Shown one piece after another: positions 40,047-50,600 of a stretch of 64,000 bases of DNA; position 1 is the stretch's first letter; each line of letters begins with the position of its first letter. The position numbers and the translations under genes were made by a program. The stretch is from contig JBMNQC010000005.1 in NCBI GenBank assembly GCA_050943935.1, forward strand, positions 62,001 to 126,000. The letters run 5' to 3'. The notes beneath the pieces are model-generated. The model searched no databases. It was given only the letters and a program-made list of their open reading frames with translations, and had not been told where the DNA came from. The DNA is from Heteroscillospira sp050943935. Lineage in GTDB: Bacteria; Bacillota; Clostridia; Oscillospirales; Oscillospiraceae.

Positions 40047-40078
40047 AAAAGCCCGAAGGAATTATCCCTCGGGCTTTT
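40047..40078 (-). terminator. Terminator of rpsU
   Basis: AAAAGCCCGAAGG (40047-40059) pairs with CCTCGGGCTTTT (40067-40078), giving a U-run for the minus-strand rpsU message. Confidence 0.9.
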
Positions 40079-40086
40079 AAGCTGCA

Positions 40087-40272
40087 TTAATAATAACGCT
40101 TGTTCTTGTTCTTTCTTGCAGCCTCAGACTTTTTGCGGCGCTTTACGCTGGGGCTCTGATAGTACTCCTTCTTGCGAAGATCGGAGAGAACGCCCGCCTT
40201 TGCGCAGCTGCGCTTAAATCTCTTCAGCGCGCTGTCCAGAGACTCGTTATCCTTAACATGGACTTCTGACAT
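40087..40272 (-). CDS. rpsU: 30S ribosomal protein S21
   Basis: 61 aa. SLDSALKRFKRSCAKAGVLSDLRKKEYYQSPSVKRRKKSE is the whole S21 helix-hairpin (residues ~12-50); the Lys-rich tail is normal. An AGGGAGG site precedes the ATG. It is monocistronic. Confidence 0.97.
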   Translation of the reverse strand: MSEVHVKDNESLDSALKRFKRSCAKAGVLSDLRKKEYYQSPSVKRRKKSEAARKNKNKRYY

Positions 40273-40397
40273 TTTATTTCCCTCCCTCCAAATGCGCCCG
40301 GGGGCGCTTTAAGGGCCATACATCATGGCATTAACATTAATATTATAATCGGATTTGGCCTTCTTGTCAAGAAGAAATCCGTTACAAAACCGAAGTC

Positions 40398-42929
40398 TTA
40401 CTTCGCGGGCTTGAGGATGAGGTTTACCAGCTTGTTCTTAACCACTATGGTTTTCACGAGAGCCATGCCCTCCATCAGGCGGGCAATCTTCTCATCAGCG
40501 GTGGCTATGCCGATAACAGTCTCATCGTCGGCATCCATGGGGATGACAACGGTGCTCTTGAGCTTGCCGTTAACCTGAACGGCTATCTCCTTCTCGCTGT
40601 CCACGGTCTTGGCCTCGTCATACTCGGGCCATACGCTCAGGCAGGCCATGCCCTCGAAGCCCTGAAGCTCCCACAGCTCCTCGGCGATGTGGGGTGCAAA
40701 GGGGCTCACCATCTGCAGCAGGGCGCGGATATCGCCTCTGGAGGGCTTATGGTCGTAGTACTGGTTCACAAGGCTCATGAGGGCGGCGATAGCGGTGTTG
40801 AACTTCATGCTCTCGATATCCTCGCTCACCTTTTTGATTGTGCGGTGGATCTCGCGCTCGTTGGCCTTGCTGTAGTTATCGTCCTCAAGAGGCAGCTCCG
40901 CCAGATTCCAGATGCGGTCAAGGAAGCGCTTGCAGCCCTTGACGGCGTTTTCCTGCCAGGGTGCGGCCTTCTCAAAGTCGCCCAGGAACATGATGTAGGT
41001 GCGCAGAGTATCGGCGCCGTAGTTCTTCACCACATCGTCGGGATTTATGACGTTGCCCAGGGACTTGGACATCTTTACGATGGGGTGGGAGGCCATCTCG
41101 CCGTATTTCTCCACCAGATATTTCTGAGCGGCCTTTTCGCTGCCGTGCTCGGCAACGAGCCGTGCCTGCTCCTCCTCGGAGAGGTTGGCGAAGTTGTGGG
41201 GGTTGAGGCCCAGGATCATGCCGTGGCTGGTGCGCTTGGCATATGGCTCCTTGGTGGGTACAACGCCGATATCATACAGGAACTTATGCCAGAAGCGGCT
41301 GTACAGCAGATGCAGGGTGGTATGCTCCATACCGCCGTTGTACCAGTCCACCTGATTCCAGTACTCGATAGCGTCCTTTCCGACCAGAGCATCGTCGTTA
41401 AAGGGGTCCATATAGCGCAGGAAATACCAGCTGGAGCCGGCCCACTGAGGCATAGTGTCTGTCTCCCGGCGGGCGAAGCCGCCGCACTTGGGACAGGTGG
41501 TGTTCACCCAGTCGTCCATATGTGCCAGAGGGCTCTCGCCGTTGTCGGTGGTCTCATAGCTCTTTACGTCGGGCAGCTCAAGGGGCAGCTCGCTCTCGGG
41601 CAGGGGGACCCAACCGCACTTTTCGCAGTTCACCAGGGGGATGGGCTCTCCCCAGTATCTCTGGCGGGAGAAGACCCAGTCGCGGAGCTTGTAGTTCACC
41701 TTCTCCTGACCCAGCTTATGCTCGGCCAGCCAGCGCTTCATGGTCTCAATGGCCTCTTCCACGTTCATACCGTCCAGGAAGCCGGAGTTCACCATGATGC
41801 CTGTGGCGCAGTCCACAAAGGCCGCCTCCTCAACATTGCCGCCCTTTACGACCTCGATGATGGGCAGGCCGAAGGCTCTGGCGAACTCCCAGTCGCGCTG
41901 GTCGTGGCCGGGAACAGCCATGATGGCGCCGGTGCCGTAGGTTGCCAGGACATAGTCGGAAATGAAGATGGGAATCTCGGTGCCGGTAACGGGATTGATG
42001 GCGCGGACGCCCTTCAGCATCACGCCGGTCTTTTCCTTCTGAAGCTCGGTGCGCTCAAAATCGCTCTTGCGGGCGGCAGCCTCCTGATAGGCGCGGACCT
42101 CGTCCAGGTTCTCCAGCAGAGGCGCCCACTTTTCCAGATGAGCGTGCTCGGGAGACATGACCATGTAGGTCACGCCGAACAGGGTGTCGCAGCGGGTGGT
42201 GAACACACGCAGAGTATCGCCGGTTGTGGTGGAGAAATCCACCTCGGCGCCGGTGGAGCGGCCTATCCAGTTCTTCTGCTGGGTCTTGACGCGCTCGATA
42301 TAGTTCACCTCGTCCAGGTCGTCAATGAGGCGCTGGGCGTAGGCGGTTATCTTGAGCATCCACTGACTCTTCTCCTTGCGCACGACGGGGGCGCCGCAGC
42401 GCTCACAGACGCCGTTCACGACCTCCTCGTTGGCCAGAACGCATTTGCAGGAGGTACACCAGTTAACGGGCATGCTGGACTTATAGGCCAGGCCATGCTT
42501 GAACATCTGCAGGAATATCCACTGGGTCCACTTGTAATACTTAGGGTCGGTGGTATCCACCACGCGATCCCAGTCAAAGCTGAAGCCCAGCATTTTGAGC
42601 TGCTTGGTGAAGTTGGCTATGTTGTTTTTGGTCACCTCGCGGGGGTGCATATGGTTCTTTATGGCATAGTTCTCCGTAGGCAGACCGAAAGCGTCGAAGC
42701 CGATGGGAAACAGCACGTTATAGCCCTGCATACGGCGCTTTCTGGATACTATATCCAGAGCGGTATAGGGGCGGGGGTGACCCACGTGCAGGCCCTGTCC
42801 GGAGGGATATGGGAACTCAATAAGGCCGTAGAACTTGGGCTTATCGCCGCCGTTTACCGCGGCAAAGCTCTTTTCCTCATCCCATTTCTGCTGCCACTTT
42901 TTTTCAATGGCTGTAAAATCGTACTTCAA
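40398..42929 (-). CDS. leuS: Leucyl-tRNA synthetase
   Basis: 843 aa, class I synthetase. The HIGH motif appears as HVGHPR (~46-51), the zinc-ribbon cysteines at WCTSCKCVLANEEV...CERCG, the CP1 editing domain includes TTRCDTLFGVTYM and GTGAIMAVPGHDQRD, and KMSKS is at IVKMSKSLGN (~620). The C-terminal anticodon/editing appendage is complete. No T-box leader is in the 47-base gap upstream; leuS appears to be the last gene of the nadD-yqeK / LCP / rsfS run. Confidence 0.98.
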   Translation of the reverse strand: MKYDFTAIEKKWQQKWDEEKSFAAVNGGDKPKFYGLIEFPYPSGQGLHVGHPRPYTALDIVSRKRRMQGYNVLFPIGFDAFGLPTENYAIKNHMHPREVTKNNIANFTKQLKMLGFSFDWDRVVDTTDPKYYKWTQWIFLQMFKHGLAYKSSMPVNWCTSCKCVLANEEVVNGVCERCGAPVVRKEKSQWMLKITAYAQRLIDDLDEVNYIERVKTQQKNWIGRSTGAEVDFSTTTGDTLRVFTTRCDTLFGVTYMVMSPEHAHLEKWAPLLENLDEVRAYQEAAARKSDFERTELQKEKTGVMLKGVRAINPVTGTEIPIFISDYVLATYGTGAIMAVPGHDQRDWEFARAFGLPIIEVVKGGNVEEAAFVDCATGIMVNSGFLDGMNVEEAIETMKRWLAEHKLGQEKVNYKLRDWVFSRQRYWGEPIPLVNCEKCGWVPLPESELPLELPDVKSYETTDNGESPLAHMDDWVNTTCPKCGGFARRETDTMPQWAGSSWYFLRYMDPFNDDALVGKDAIEYWNQVDWYNGGMEHTTLHLLYSRFWHKFLYDIGVVPTKEPYAKRTSHGMILGLNPHNFANLSEEEQARLVAEHGSEKAAQKYLVEKYGEMASHPIVKMSKSLGNVINPDDVVKNYGADTLRTYIMFLGDFEKAAPWQENAVKGCKRFLDRIWNLAELPLEDDNYSKANEREIHRTIKKVSEDIESMKFNTAIAALMSLVNQYYDHKPSRGDIRALLQMVSPFAPHIAEELWELQGFEGMACLSVWPEYDEAKTVDSEKEIAVQVNGKLKSTVVIPMDADDETVIGIATADEKIARLMEGMALVKTIVVKNKLVNLILKPAK

Positions 42930-42976
42930 ATCTTATCACACTCTCTTATTTCTTCGGGCGCGCAGGAGCGCCTAAA

Positions 42977-43336
42977 TTACTCTGCGATTATCTTGGAAAT
43001 ATCCACGGTCTCAGCGTCGTTCCACAGGCGCTCCAGATTGTAGAACTGGCGTGCCTCCTCCTGGAACAGGTGCACTATGACGCAGCCGAAATCCAGCAGC
43101 ACCCAGCTGCCGCTGCGGTAGCCCTCACGGCGGATGGGGGGCTCGCCCAGCTCGGACAGGCGCTTATCCACCTCGTCGGTGAGAGCTTTTATATGCGGCG
43201 CGCTTGTGGCGGTGCATATGGCAAAGTAATCGGCCAGCACGGTGATACCGTCGGTTTTCATGAGGCGAATGTCACGGCCCTTTTTGTCGTCCAGCGCCTT
43301 TACGATATTTTCCGCTATCTGAGCGGGAGTCATCAT
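42977..43336 (-). CDS. rsfS: Ribosome silencing factor RsfS
   Basis: 119 aa. DYFAICTATSAPHIKALTDEV and GSWVLLDFGCVIVHLFQEEARQFYNLERLW are family hallmarks. It binds L14 and blocks subunit joining in starvation. Several nearby ATGs exist up to 43345; ATG 43336 has AAGGA at the best spacing. It follows the LCP gene by 17 bases. Confidence 0.94.
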   Translation of the reverse strand: MMTPAQIAENIVKALDDKKGRDIRLMKTDGITVLADYFAICTATSAPHIKALTDEVDKRLSELGEPPIRREGYRSGSWVLLDFGCVIVHLFQEEARQFYNLERLWNDAETVDISKIIAE

Positions 43337-43353
43337 ATTCATCATCCTTTGTA

Positions 43354-44619
43354 TTAGAAATAAATGGAATAGTCGGTAAAGGACTCTATTCCATAAGTTT
43401 TACCGGTGGTGGAAACGGCTGTGCTGCCGTTCCATTCGAGTATATCCACATCCGCGCGGGTGATATCCCGCTCCAGGGGGTTGAAGTGCTCGTTTATCAT
43501 AGCCAGCCACTCGTCCACATTGATGAGGCAGTAGGAGCACATACGGATGGAGCCGTTGTAGTTGGCGGGGATTATGTGGAAATTGATATCCTCGGGATTA
43601 ACCTTCAAAAACTCCTCGCCGAAGCGGACAATGTTGCCGAAGGTGAGGTTGGTGTCCACATATTCCTCAAAAATCTTTGCAAACTCGTTTATCTTGGTGA
43701 TGTTGCCCACCTTCAGGAGCTGCTTGGCAACAGTCATCATGAAGTCCTGCTGAGTGCCTATACGGCCTATGTCCGCCGTGGCATAGCCAGAGCGGAAGCG
43801 CACCACCTTCAGAGCTTCCTCGCCGCTGAGGTGCTGCTGGCCCTTGGGTATGGCTATGTGCAGGTTCTGGTCGGGCGCGTCGTAGTACATATCCACGGGC
43901 ACGTTGTAGTCAACGCCGCCTATGCAGTCAATTAGCTTTACGAAGGCCTCTATATCCACAACGGCGTAGCAGTTTATCTTGTAGCCCAGCAGGTCAGATA
44001 TGCCGTCCAGCATACCATCCAGGCCGGTAGCTGCATAGATGGTGTTCACCTTTTTGGTGCCCCAGGATACGCTCGCCAGAGTGTCGCGTGGGATGGAGAC
44101 AACGTCTATGGTGTGCTCGATGATATCAAAGGTGGCCACCATAATGGTATCCGTGCTGCCGGAGACCTGGTCGGTGCCTATGGCCAGGAAGGTGTATACT
44201 CCCTCACGCTGGTTCACCGCGCCCACGTCGGGAGTGGGCTCCGGAGTGTCTGTGGGCTCCGGCTCATCGGTGCCGGGCGTCACGGAAGGAGTTACGGCGG
44301 GTTCGACCGACTCCTGCACGTTGTGGGCGCCGCCCTCTATCTCGGGCAGCTTTGCCCAGGAGCGGTACCAGGCGAACAGGGCCAAGACCACGGCGGCTAT
44401 TATCATGACCACCAGCAGCACGGACTTTGCCCGGTTCTTCTTATGTTTCTTTACAATATTCTCTGTATTCTTGTCTGCGGAAGCAGCCTCGTAGGCTGCG
44501 CGGACTGCGGCTATATCCAGGTCCGCCGTATCCTGATTGAATCCGGACCGGGTGGTTCTGGAGCTTTTGCGCCCCGGCGCCGGGGCGTGTTTTGAGTGCT
44601 TATTGCCAAACAGCTTCAT
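43354..44619 (-). CDS. LytR-CpsA-Psr (LCP) cell-wall ligase
   Basis: 421 aa. A ~65-residue cytosolic N-terminus (basic, KHAPAPGRKSSRTTRSG), one transmembrane helix (~70-88, VLLVVMIIAAVVLALFAW), a Pro/Thr/Glu-rich linker (SVTPGTDEPEPTDTPEP), then the LCP domain (~145-330) with FLAIGTD, STDTIMVATFD, VVSIPRDTL, catalytic Asp/Arg residues, and VRFRSGYATADIGRIGTQQ. It attaches wall polymers to peptidoglycan. The insertion in an nadD-rsfS cluster is seen in many Clostridia. Confidence 0.93.
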   Translation of the reverse strand: MKLFGNKHSKHAPAPGRKSSRTTRSGFNQDTADLDIAAVRAAYEAASADKNTENIVKKHKKNRAKSVLLVVMIIAAVVLALFAWYRSWAKLPEIEGGAHNVQESVEPAVTPSVTPGTDEPEPTDTPEPTPDVGAVNQREGVYTFLAIGTDQVSGSTDTIMVATFDIIEHTIDVVSIPRDTLASVSWGTKKVNTIYAATGLDGMLDGISDLLGYKINCYAVVDIEAFVKLIDCIGGVDYNVPVDMYYDAPDQNLHIAIPKGQQHLSGEEALKVVRFRSGYATADIGRIGTQQDFMMTVAKQLLKVGNITKINEFAKIFEEYVDTNLTFGNIVRFGEEFLKVNPEDINFHIIPANYNGSIRMCSYCLINVDEWLAMINEHFNPLERDITRADVDILEWNGSTAVSTTGKTYGIESFTDYSIYF

Positions 44620-44622
44620 TCT

Positions 44623-45795
44623 TTATCTTTCCCTTCGACTTAAAAACCATTCGAGAGCTTCTCTGGAGCGGGGATGCGGCTCCACACCGTAAGAACGTAT
44701 GTCCTCTATGCTCATTTCCAGTCCCAGTATCATCGCCTCGTCAAGGTCGGCGTAGGCGAGGTCGCGCAGTTTTTCGACTCCCTCGAAATCTCGGTTAGGC
44801 TCGATGTAATCGGCCATGTATATGATTTTTTCAAGAAGGGTCATCCCAGGTCTCGCGGTGGTATGCCAGTAAATTGCGTCGCGCACCCGCTCAGATACGC
44901 CGAAGCGTTCCCGGGCGAGAAAGGCGCCTGTTTTGGCATGGAGAAGCTTGCTGCTTTCCTTTTCAATAGCATCCACCATAATACCATACTTCCCGCACAA
45001 TAGCAACTGTTCAGGCTTCTCAAGTTTCTTTGTGATATCATGGAGTATGCCCGCCTCGGCGGCGTCGCCAACATCCTCGCCCCAGCGCTGTGCAAGGCGC
45101 ACGGCCTCGGCCTCGCATCCCAAAACATGGGGCACGCGCTTGGGTTTCAGCAGCGTTTTTGCCTGCTCACGCAGCCACTGGAGCTCAGGCTTTGCGCCGT
45201 AGTGGCGCTTTTGGATGATTCTTGCATACACCTTGTCGGGAAGCAGCTCCCTGCCCTTACGCTTCGGCAGCAGAGAGCGCACATCCGAGGAGGCCATGGG
45301 CAGAGGGCACTTGTCGATAACCGTAATACGGGCGCCGTAGCGCTCCGTAAGATAACCGGCAAACTCCCGTATACGCCCCAGCTCGCCCTCGCCGCGCGGG
45401 AACACGGCCAGCTCGACGAGACTGAATATCTTCTCGAAGGAGTACCACTCCTCAAAGGAGAGCAGCATATCCGTGCCTATGAGGAAGAATATGCGCGCGT
45501 CGGGATAGAGCTTTCTGAAGTGCTCCGCTGTGTTGGCCGTATAGCTGGGAGTGTCGCCCAGGTCTATCTCATAGGATGATACCTCGCTGCCGGGTATCAG
45601 CTCCGCCGCAAGGCGGGTCATCTCCAGCCGCTCGGCAGGCTCCGGGCTGTGCTCAGCCAGAGCCTTGTGCGGGGGTACAGCGGCAGGCAGAAGTATGAGC
45701 TTGTCCGCGCCGAGTTCACGGGCGGATACCCGAGCGGCATCAATATGCCCCAGATGGGGAGGATTAAAGCTGCCGCCGTAAAGTGCGATGACCAT
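44623..45795 (-). CDS. nadD: Fused nicotinate-nucleotide adenylyltransferase / YqeK HD hydrolase
   Basis: 390 aa combining two enzymes normally encoded separately. Residues ~1-200 are NadD: GGSFNPPHLGHIDAA (HxGH), FLIGTDMLLSFEEWYS, and the ISSTxxR-type MASSDVRSLLP. Residues ~205-388 are a YqeK-type HD phosphohydrolase: PHVLGCEAEAVRLA, HDITKK, HAKTGAFLA, ADYIEPNRDF. NadD makes NaAD; YqeK hydrolyses Ap4A symmetrically. There is no internal stop or ribosome site between them. The neighbours rsfS and yhbY match the Bacillus yhbY-nadD-yqeK-rsfS order. Confidence 0.92.
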   Translation of the reverse strand: MVIALYGGSFNPPHLGHIDAARVSARELGADKLILLPAAVPPHKALAEHSPEPAERLEMTRLAAELIPGSEVSSYEIDLGDTPSYTANTAEHFRKLYPDARIFFLIGTDMLLSFEEWYSFEKIFSLVELAVFPRGEGELGRIREFAGYLTERYGARITVIDKCPLPMASSDVRSLLPKRKGRELLPDKVYARIIQKRHYGAKPELQWLREQAKTLLKPKRVPHVLGCEAEAVRLAQRWGEDVGDAAEAGILHDITKKLEKPEQLLLCGKYGIMVDAIEKESSKLLHAKTGAFLARERFGVSERVRDAIYWHTTARPGMTLLEKIIYMADYIEPNRDFEGVEKLRDLAYADLDEAMILGLEMSIEDIRSYGVEPHPRSREALEWFLSRRER

Positions 45796-45801
45796 GGATA
45801 T

Positions 45802-46107
45802 TTACCTCTTCTTGTCTTTCACTAGGACGATTTTGGGGTCGGAATTGTTCCGCTTATACAACACAAATTTGCTGCCTATCACCTGCACCTGCTCTGCCTT
45901 GCACAGCTCGGAGAGCTGGTCGCAGGCCTCGCGGGCTGTGAGCATGGAATTTTCCAGAACGCGGCCCTTTACTATCTCACGGGCCTTGAGAGCGTCGGCT
46001 ACGGCTTTTACGGTGTTTTCGGTGATGCCGCCCTTGCCTATCTGAACTATGGTGTCCTCAGTAGCGGCAATGCCTCTCAGCTGGGCGCGCTGTTTACTTG
46101 TCAGCAT
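45802..46107 (-). CDS. yhbY: YhbY-family RNA-binding protein
   Basis: 101 aa. The CRM domain fold: LTSKQRAQLRGIAA, VQIGKGGITENTV, LKAREIVKGRVLEN and QVIGSKFVLYKRN. It binds pre-50S ribosome particles. The start overlaps the rdgB stop by 14 bases. Confidence 0.94.
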   Translation of the reverse strand: MLTSKQRAQLRGIAATEDTIVQIGKGGITENTVKAVADALKAREIVKGRVLENSMLTAREACDQLSELCKAEQVQVIGSKFVLYKRNNSDPKIVLVKDKKR

Positions 46108-46690
46108 GATATTCCCTCAATTTTTCTTTAAATTTTTCCAGCGCCTTTCCTCTGTGGGAAATGGCGTTTTTTTCATCGGAAGTAAGCTCCGCCATTGTTT
46201 TTTCGCTGCTCAGTGGCAGGAACACGGGGTCGTAGCCGAAGCCGCCCTCTCCTCTTGGAGAGGTGAGTATCTCTCCCTCGCACTCTCCCCGGCATACTAT
46301 GCGCTCCCCGTTGGGGAATACGCAGGTGATGCAGGAGACAAATCTGGCGCGGCGGTTCTCCACGCCCTCCAGATTGCGCAGCAGCAGCTCGTAGCGCTCG
46401 GTGTCGTTATGGCAGCTGTCTCCGCCGTAGCGGGCGGAGTACACCCCGGGCTCGCCGTTCAGCGCGTCCACGCACAGGCCGGAATCGTCGGCTATGCAGG
46501 GCATATCCAGCATATCGCAGGCGCCCATGGCCTTCAGCAGGGAGTTTTCCTCAAAGGTGGTACCGGTCTCCTCCACCTCTATGGACAGTCCGGCCTCGGA
46601 CTGGGAGAGGACCGCCAGTCCCAGTTCGCCCAGGATCTTCCGCATCTCTGCCAGCTTTTTCTTGTTGTTGCTTGCCAGTACAAAAGTCAT
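46094..46690 (-). CDS. rdgB: dITP/XTP pyrophosphatase
   Basis: 198 aa. Ham1/RdgB motifs: FVLASNNKKKLAEMRKIL, EETGTTFEENSLLKA, IADDSGLCVDALNGEPGVYSARYGG (~68-92 region) and a C-terminal ISHRGKALEKF. It cleans hypoxanthine and xanthine nucleotides from the pool. It overlaps the ftsY stop by four bases. Confidence 0.96.
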   Translation of the reverse strand: MTFVLASNNKKKLAEMRKILGELGLAVLSQSEAGLSIEVEETGTTFEENSLLKAMGACDMLDMPCIADDSGLCVDALNGEPGVYSARYGGDSCHNDTERYELLLRNLEGVENRRARFVSCITCVFPNGERIVCRGECEGEILTSPRGEGGFGYDPVFLPLSSEKTMAELTSDEKNAISHRGKALEKFKEKLREYHADK

Positions 46691-47595
46691 TGCAGCAGCG
46701 CCTCCACAAATTTTTCAGGCTCGAAGGGCATCAGGTCGTCCACCTGTTCACCCACGCCCACATACTTTACGGGCAGACCCAGCTCGGCGGCAATGGCGAA
46801 CACTATGCCGCCCTTGGCGGTGCCGTCCAGCTTGGTGAGGACTATGCCGGTGATGTCGGCGGTGTCCTTAAACTGCTTGGCCTGAATAAGGCCGTTCTGA
46901 CCGGTGGTGGCGTCCAGCACCAGCAGGGTCTCCCGGCTGGCGTCGGGCAGCTCACGGCTTATTACGCGGGTCATTTTGTTTAGCTCGTTCATAAGGTTTT
47001 GCTTGTTGTGCAGGCGGCCGGCTGTGTCGACTATTATCACATCGCTGTTTCTGGCCCTGGCGGCGGATATGCCGTCGAACACCACGGCGGCGGGGTCGGA
47101 GCCCTCCTCGTGGCGGACTATGCCGCTGCCGCTGCGCTCAGCCCAGACGGTGAGCTGCTCGGCCGCCGCTGCGCGGAATGTGTCTCCGGCGCATAGCATT
47201 ACCTTTTTGCCCTGGGCGGAGAGCTTGGCCGCTATCTTGCCTATGGTGGTGGTCTTTCCCACACCGTTTACGCCTACCATGACTATCACGGAGGGCCTGG
47301 TGGCAAGGTTCAGTTCTCTGTCGCCTACCTCCAGCATTTCGGTGAGTATCTCGGCCAGGGCGCTGCGCACCTCGGCGCCGCCCCGCAGACCACGCTGCTT
47401 TACTCTGTCCCGCAGCTGCTCCACGGCGTCCATGGCCGTGTCCACACCTGCGTCGGACATTATGAGCAGGTCCTCCAGCTCCTCAAAAAACTCCTCGTTC
47501 TCTCCGGTGAAGCTGGCGAACATACTGTTCATCTGTATGGCCATGTTCTGCTTCGTGCGGCTTAGTCCCTCTTTAATCTTGTCAAAAAATCCCAT
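46687..47595 (-). CDS. ftsY: Signal-recognition-particle receptor FtsY
   Basis: 302 aa: the N domain plus the SRP GTPase. The P-loop is GVNGVGKTTTIGKIAAKL, followed by DTFRAAAAEQL, IVDTAGRLHNKQNLM, LDATTGQNG, TKLDGTAKGG. There is almost no acidic A domain at the N-terminus (short form). It docks ribosome-SRP complexes to SecYEG. It lies downstream of smc, as in Bacillus. Confidence 0.97.
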   Translation of the reverse strand: MGFFDKIKEGLSRTKQNMAIQMNSMFASFTGENEEFFEELEDLLIMSDAGVDTAMDAVEQLRDRVKQRGLRGGAEVRSALAEILTEMLEVGDRELNLATRPSVIVMVGVNGVGKTTTIGKIAAKLSAQGKKVMLCAGDTFRAAAAEQLTVWAERSGSGIVRHEEGSDPAAVVFDGISAARARNSDVIIVDTAGRLHNKQNLMNELNKMTRVISRELPDASRETLLVLDATTGQNGLIQAKQFKDTADITGIVLTKLDGTAKGGIVFAIAAELGLPVKYVGVGEQVDDLMPFEPEKFVEALLQ

Positions 47596-47619
47596 GATTA
47601 ACCTCCAATATCCAAAAAA

Positions 47620-50600
47620 CTAGGCCAGAGTCTTTTCGGCCTCGTCCACATCCATCTCAATGACCTTGGACACGCCCTTTTCCTGCATGGTGACGCCGTA
47701 GAGTATGTCCGCCTGCTCCATGGTACCCCGGCGGTGGGTGATAACCAGGAACTGAGTGTTGGCGGTGAGATTGCGCATATACTCGGCGTAGCGTATGACG
47801 TTCGCGTCGTCCAGGGCGGCCTCTATCTCGTCCATGACGCAGAATGGCGTTGGGCGCACCTTCATGATGGCAAAGTACAGGGCTATGGCCACGAAGGCCT
47901 TTTCGCCGCCGGACAGCAGGCTGATGGTGCTCAGGGCCTTGCCCGGAGGCTGAACCTTTATTTCTATACCGCAGTCCAGCACGTTGTCCGGGTCCTCCAG
48001 ACTCAGAGCGGCCCGGCCGCCGCCGAACAGCTCCAGGAAGGTCTGGCGGAAGGTCTGGTCTATGGCCTTAAACTCCCGGATAAAGATATCCTTCATTTCC
48101 TTTGTTATCTCGGCTATGATCTTGAGCAGCTCTTTTTTCGCCTTCTCCACATCGTCCCGCTGCTCGGTGAGGAAGCCGTAGCGCTCGCTTACGCGCTCAT
48201 ATTCCTCTATTGCTCCCAGATTCGGATTTCCCAGGGCGCCTATACTGCGCTTGAGAGAGGCTATCTGCTTCTGGGCAGCGGCCATGTTTTCAACCGGCTG
48301 GCGCAGATTCTGGGCAGCTGAGTGGCTCAGCTCATAGCTGTCCCACAGCTTGTCGATTATCTGCCGCTCCTCCATCTCGGCGGCCTGACGGCGCTGGTCC
48401 AGTCTGGAGCACAGGCGCTCACACTCTATGAGCTCATCATTTTTCTCCTTGGCGGAGCGGTTCGCACCGTCCCGTCTGCCCTCCAGCTCCAGACGCAGGC
48501 GCACGCACTCGGCTATGCGCTCACGGTGGCGAACGCACTCCGCGCTGAGCTTTTTAAAGCTCTCCTCCCGCTGGACGAGCTCCACCCGCAGCTGCTCACT
48601 GCCGGCCTCTATCCGCTCTATGGCGTCAGAGCGGCCGCCGCTTGCGCCGCGCAGGCTGTCGCGCAGCTGCGTGAGCTGCTCCATGGCCCGGCCTATGGTC
48701 CCGGCCTCGGCCTCCAGAGATACACGGCGCTCGCGCAGGGCGGAGTTCTCCTCCTCCAGAGCCTGACGGCGGGAGAGGAATTCCTCGCGTCCCATGCCCA
48801 GAGTCTCGCTCTGCTCCCGCAGGACGGCTATCTCCCGCTCCAGCGCGGCGCAATTTTCCTTGACCTCGCCGGTGCGGGCGCGGTTTTCCGAAAGCTTTCT
48901 GCCAAGCTCGGCCTTTTCCTCATCCAGCGCGTCCAGGCTCTCGTCTATGCTGCGCAGTATGAGCTTGCCGTGCTCCACGGCGGAGCCTGCTCTGGCCTGA
49001 GCCGTCTGGGCCTGAGCCAGCTCCTCCTGGGCGACGTCCAGCTCATGACGGGCCGCCGCCAGCTCACGGTTTGCCTCGCTCAGCTCTCCGGCGCAGGTAT
49101 CCAGCTTCCGCTTCATGCTGTCTATGCGCTCGCGCAGGCGCTCAAGTTCGTTGGCCCGGGAGAGCATGCCCGTGCCCCGGGCGGTGCTGCCGCCCGTCAT
49201 GGAGCCGCCGGCGTTTATGAGCTGGCCGTCCAGAGAGACGATGCGGAAGCGGTTTTCGTATTTGCGGGCGATACGCACAGCGTCGCCCAGGGACTCGGCC
49301 ACAACGGTGCGGCCCAGCAGATTTTCAAAAATACAGCGGTACTCCGGCGCAAACTGCACCAGCTCCACAGCCAGGCCCAGATATCCCTGCTCGCCCACAG
49401 GCAGGCGGTTTATTGTCCCGCCCCGGGTGGAGCTGAGGGGTAGGAAGGTGCCACGGCCCGCATCCCGGCTTTTCAGAAGCTCTATAGCGGCTTTGCCTGC
49501 CTCGGGAGAGTCCACAACTATGTTCTGCATTGCGCCGCCCACGGCGGTCTCTATGGCGAGAGCGTATTTTTCCTCTGCCCTGACCAGACTGGCCACAGGG
49601 CCGTGAACGCCCCGGAGAGTGCCCCGTCCCGCCTCCCGCATGACGGTCTTTACGGCTTTGGAGAAGCCCTCAAGCTCCTTTTCCATGCCTGCAAGCATAT
49701 TGATGCGTGACTCCACGGAGCGGCAGTCTATGGTGAGCTTTGTGTGCTCGTCACTCAATCGGCTCACCCTCTGCTCCCTGCCCTGCATACGCAGGCGGTA
49801 GCCGGATATGACGTTCTGCAGCTCCGCTACCCTTTCGTCGGCATCCCTCAGGAGCTTTTTATCCGCGGAGAGCTGTTTTGAGGCCTCCTCCCGGCGCTCC
49901 TCGGCGGCGCGCTCCTCACGGGCGGCGGCAGTCTCTCTGTCCATAAGTTCCTGAGCGGAGTCGGCCAGCATGGATATCATGGTCCCTGACTGGGCCAGGG
50001 CCGCGGCCTTCTCGTTTTCGGCGGATACCAGACGGCTGAGCTCCCGCTCAGCCTCGCTTCCGGTGGCCTCGTTCTCGCTTATGCGCTGAGCCAGCTCCAT
50101 AGCGTCGGCATCTATGGTGGCCTGCTCGCCGCCTATTTTATCCAGACGCTCCCGGTGCTCGTTTATCTGCTCCGTCAGCTCGGCGGCGCGGTTTTCCTGC
50201 TCCGCCATGTCGCTGCGTATGCGCTCAACGCTCCTGGCGTTATTCTCTATATTTGTGCGCAGGACGGCCATGGCGCTCTCGCACTCGGCGGCCTGAGCCT
50301 CAGTACGGCTGAGAAGCTCGCGGACATTTTCCGCCTCCATATCCTTTTCCCGCATCTTCTCACCGAAATTGTCCGCATCGGCATAAAAGCGCTCCATCTC
50401 CGTCCTAGCCTTGTCTCTGGCCCTGTCGGCGCTGGCGGCGTCCGCCTCGGTGGTCTTGGCCTGCTCACGGAGCCTGTCCAGAGTCTCCATCCAGACGCTG
50501 ACCTCGGCCCCGCGCAGCTCGTCGCGGAGTTTCAGATATTTTTTCGCGTCCTCCGCCTGCTTCTTCAGGGGAGTGACCTGCAGCTCCAGCTCGTCTATTT

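Noticed and set aside
42930..42976. Possible T-box before leuS
   Set aside because: The gap is only 47 bases and has no T-box motif; leuS seems to be co-transcribed with rsfS.
40689..43043. 784-codon plus-strand open frame opposite leuS
   Set aside because: LeuRS on the other strand is unambiguous with all class I motifs; the opposite frame is an artefact of codon bias.
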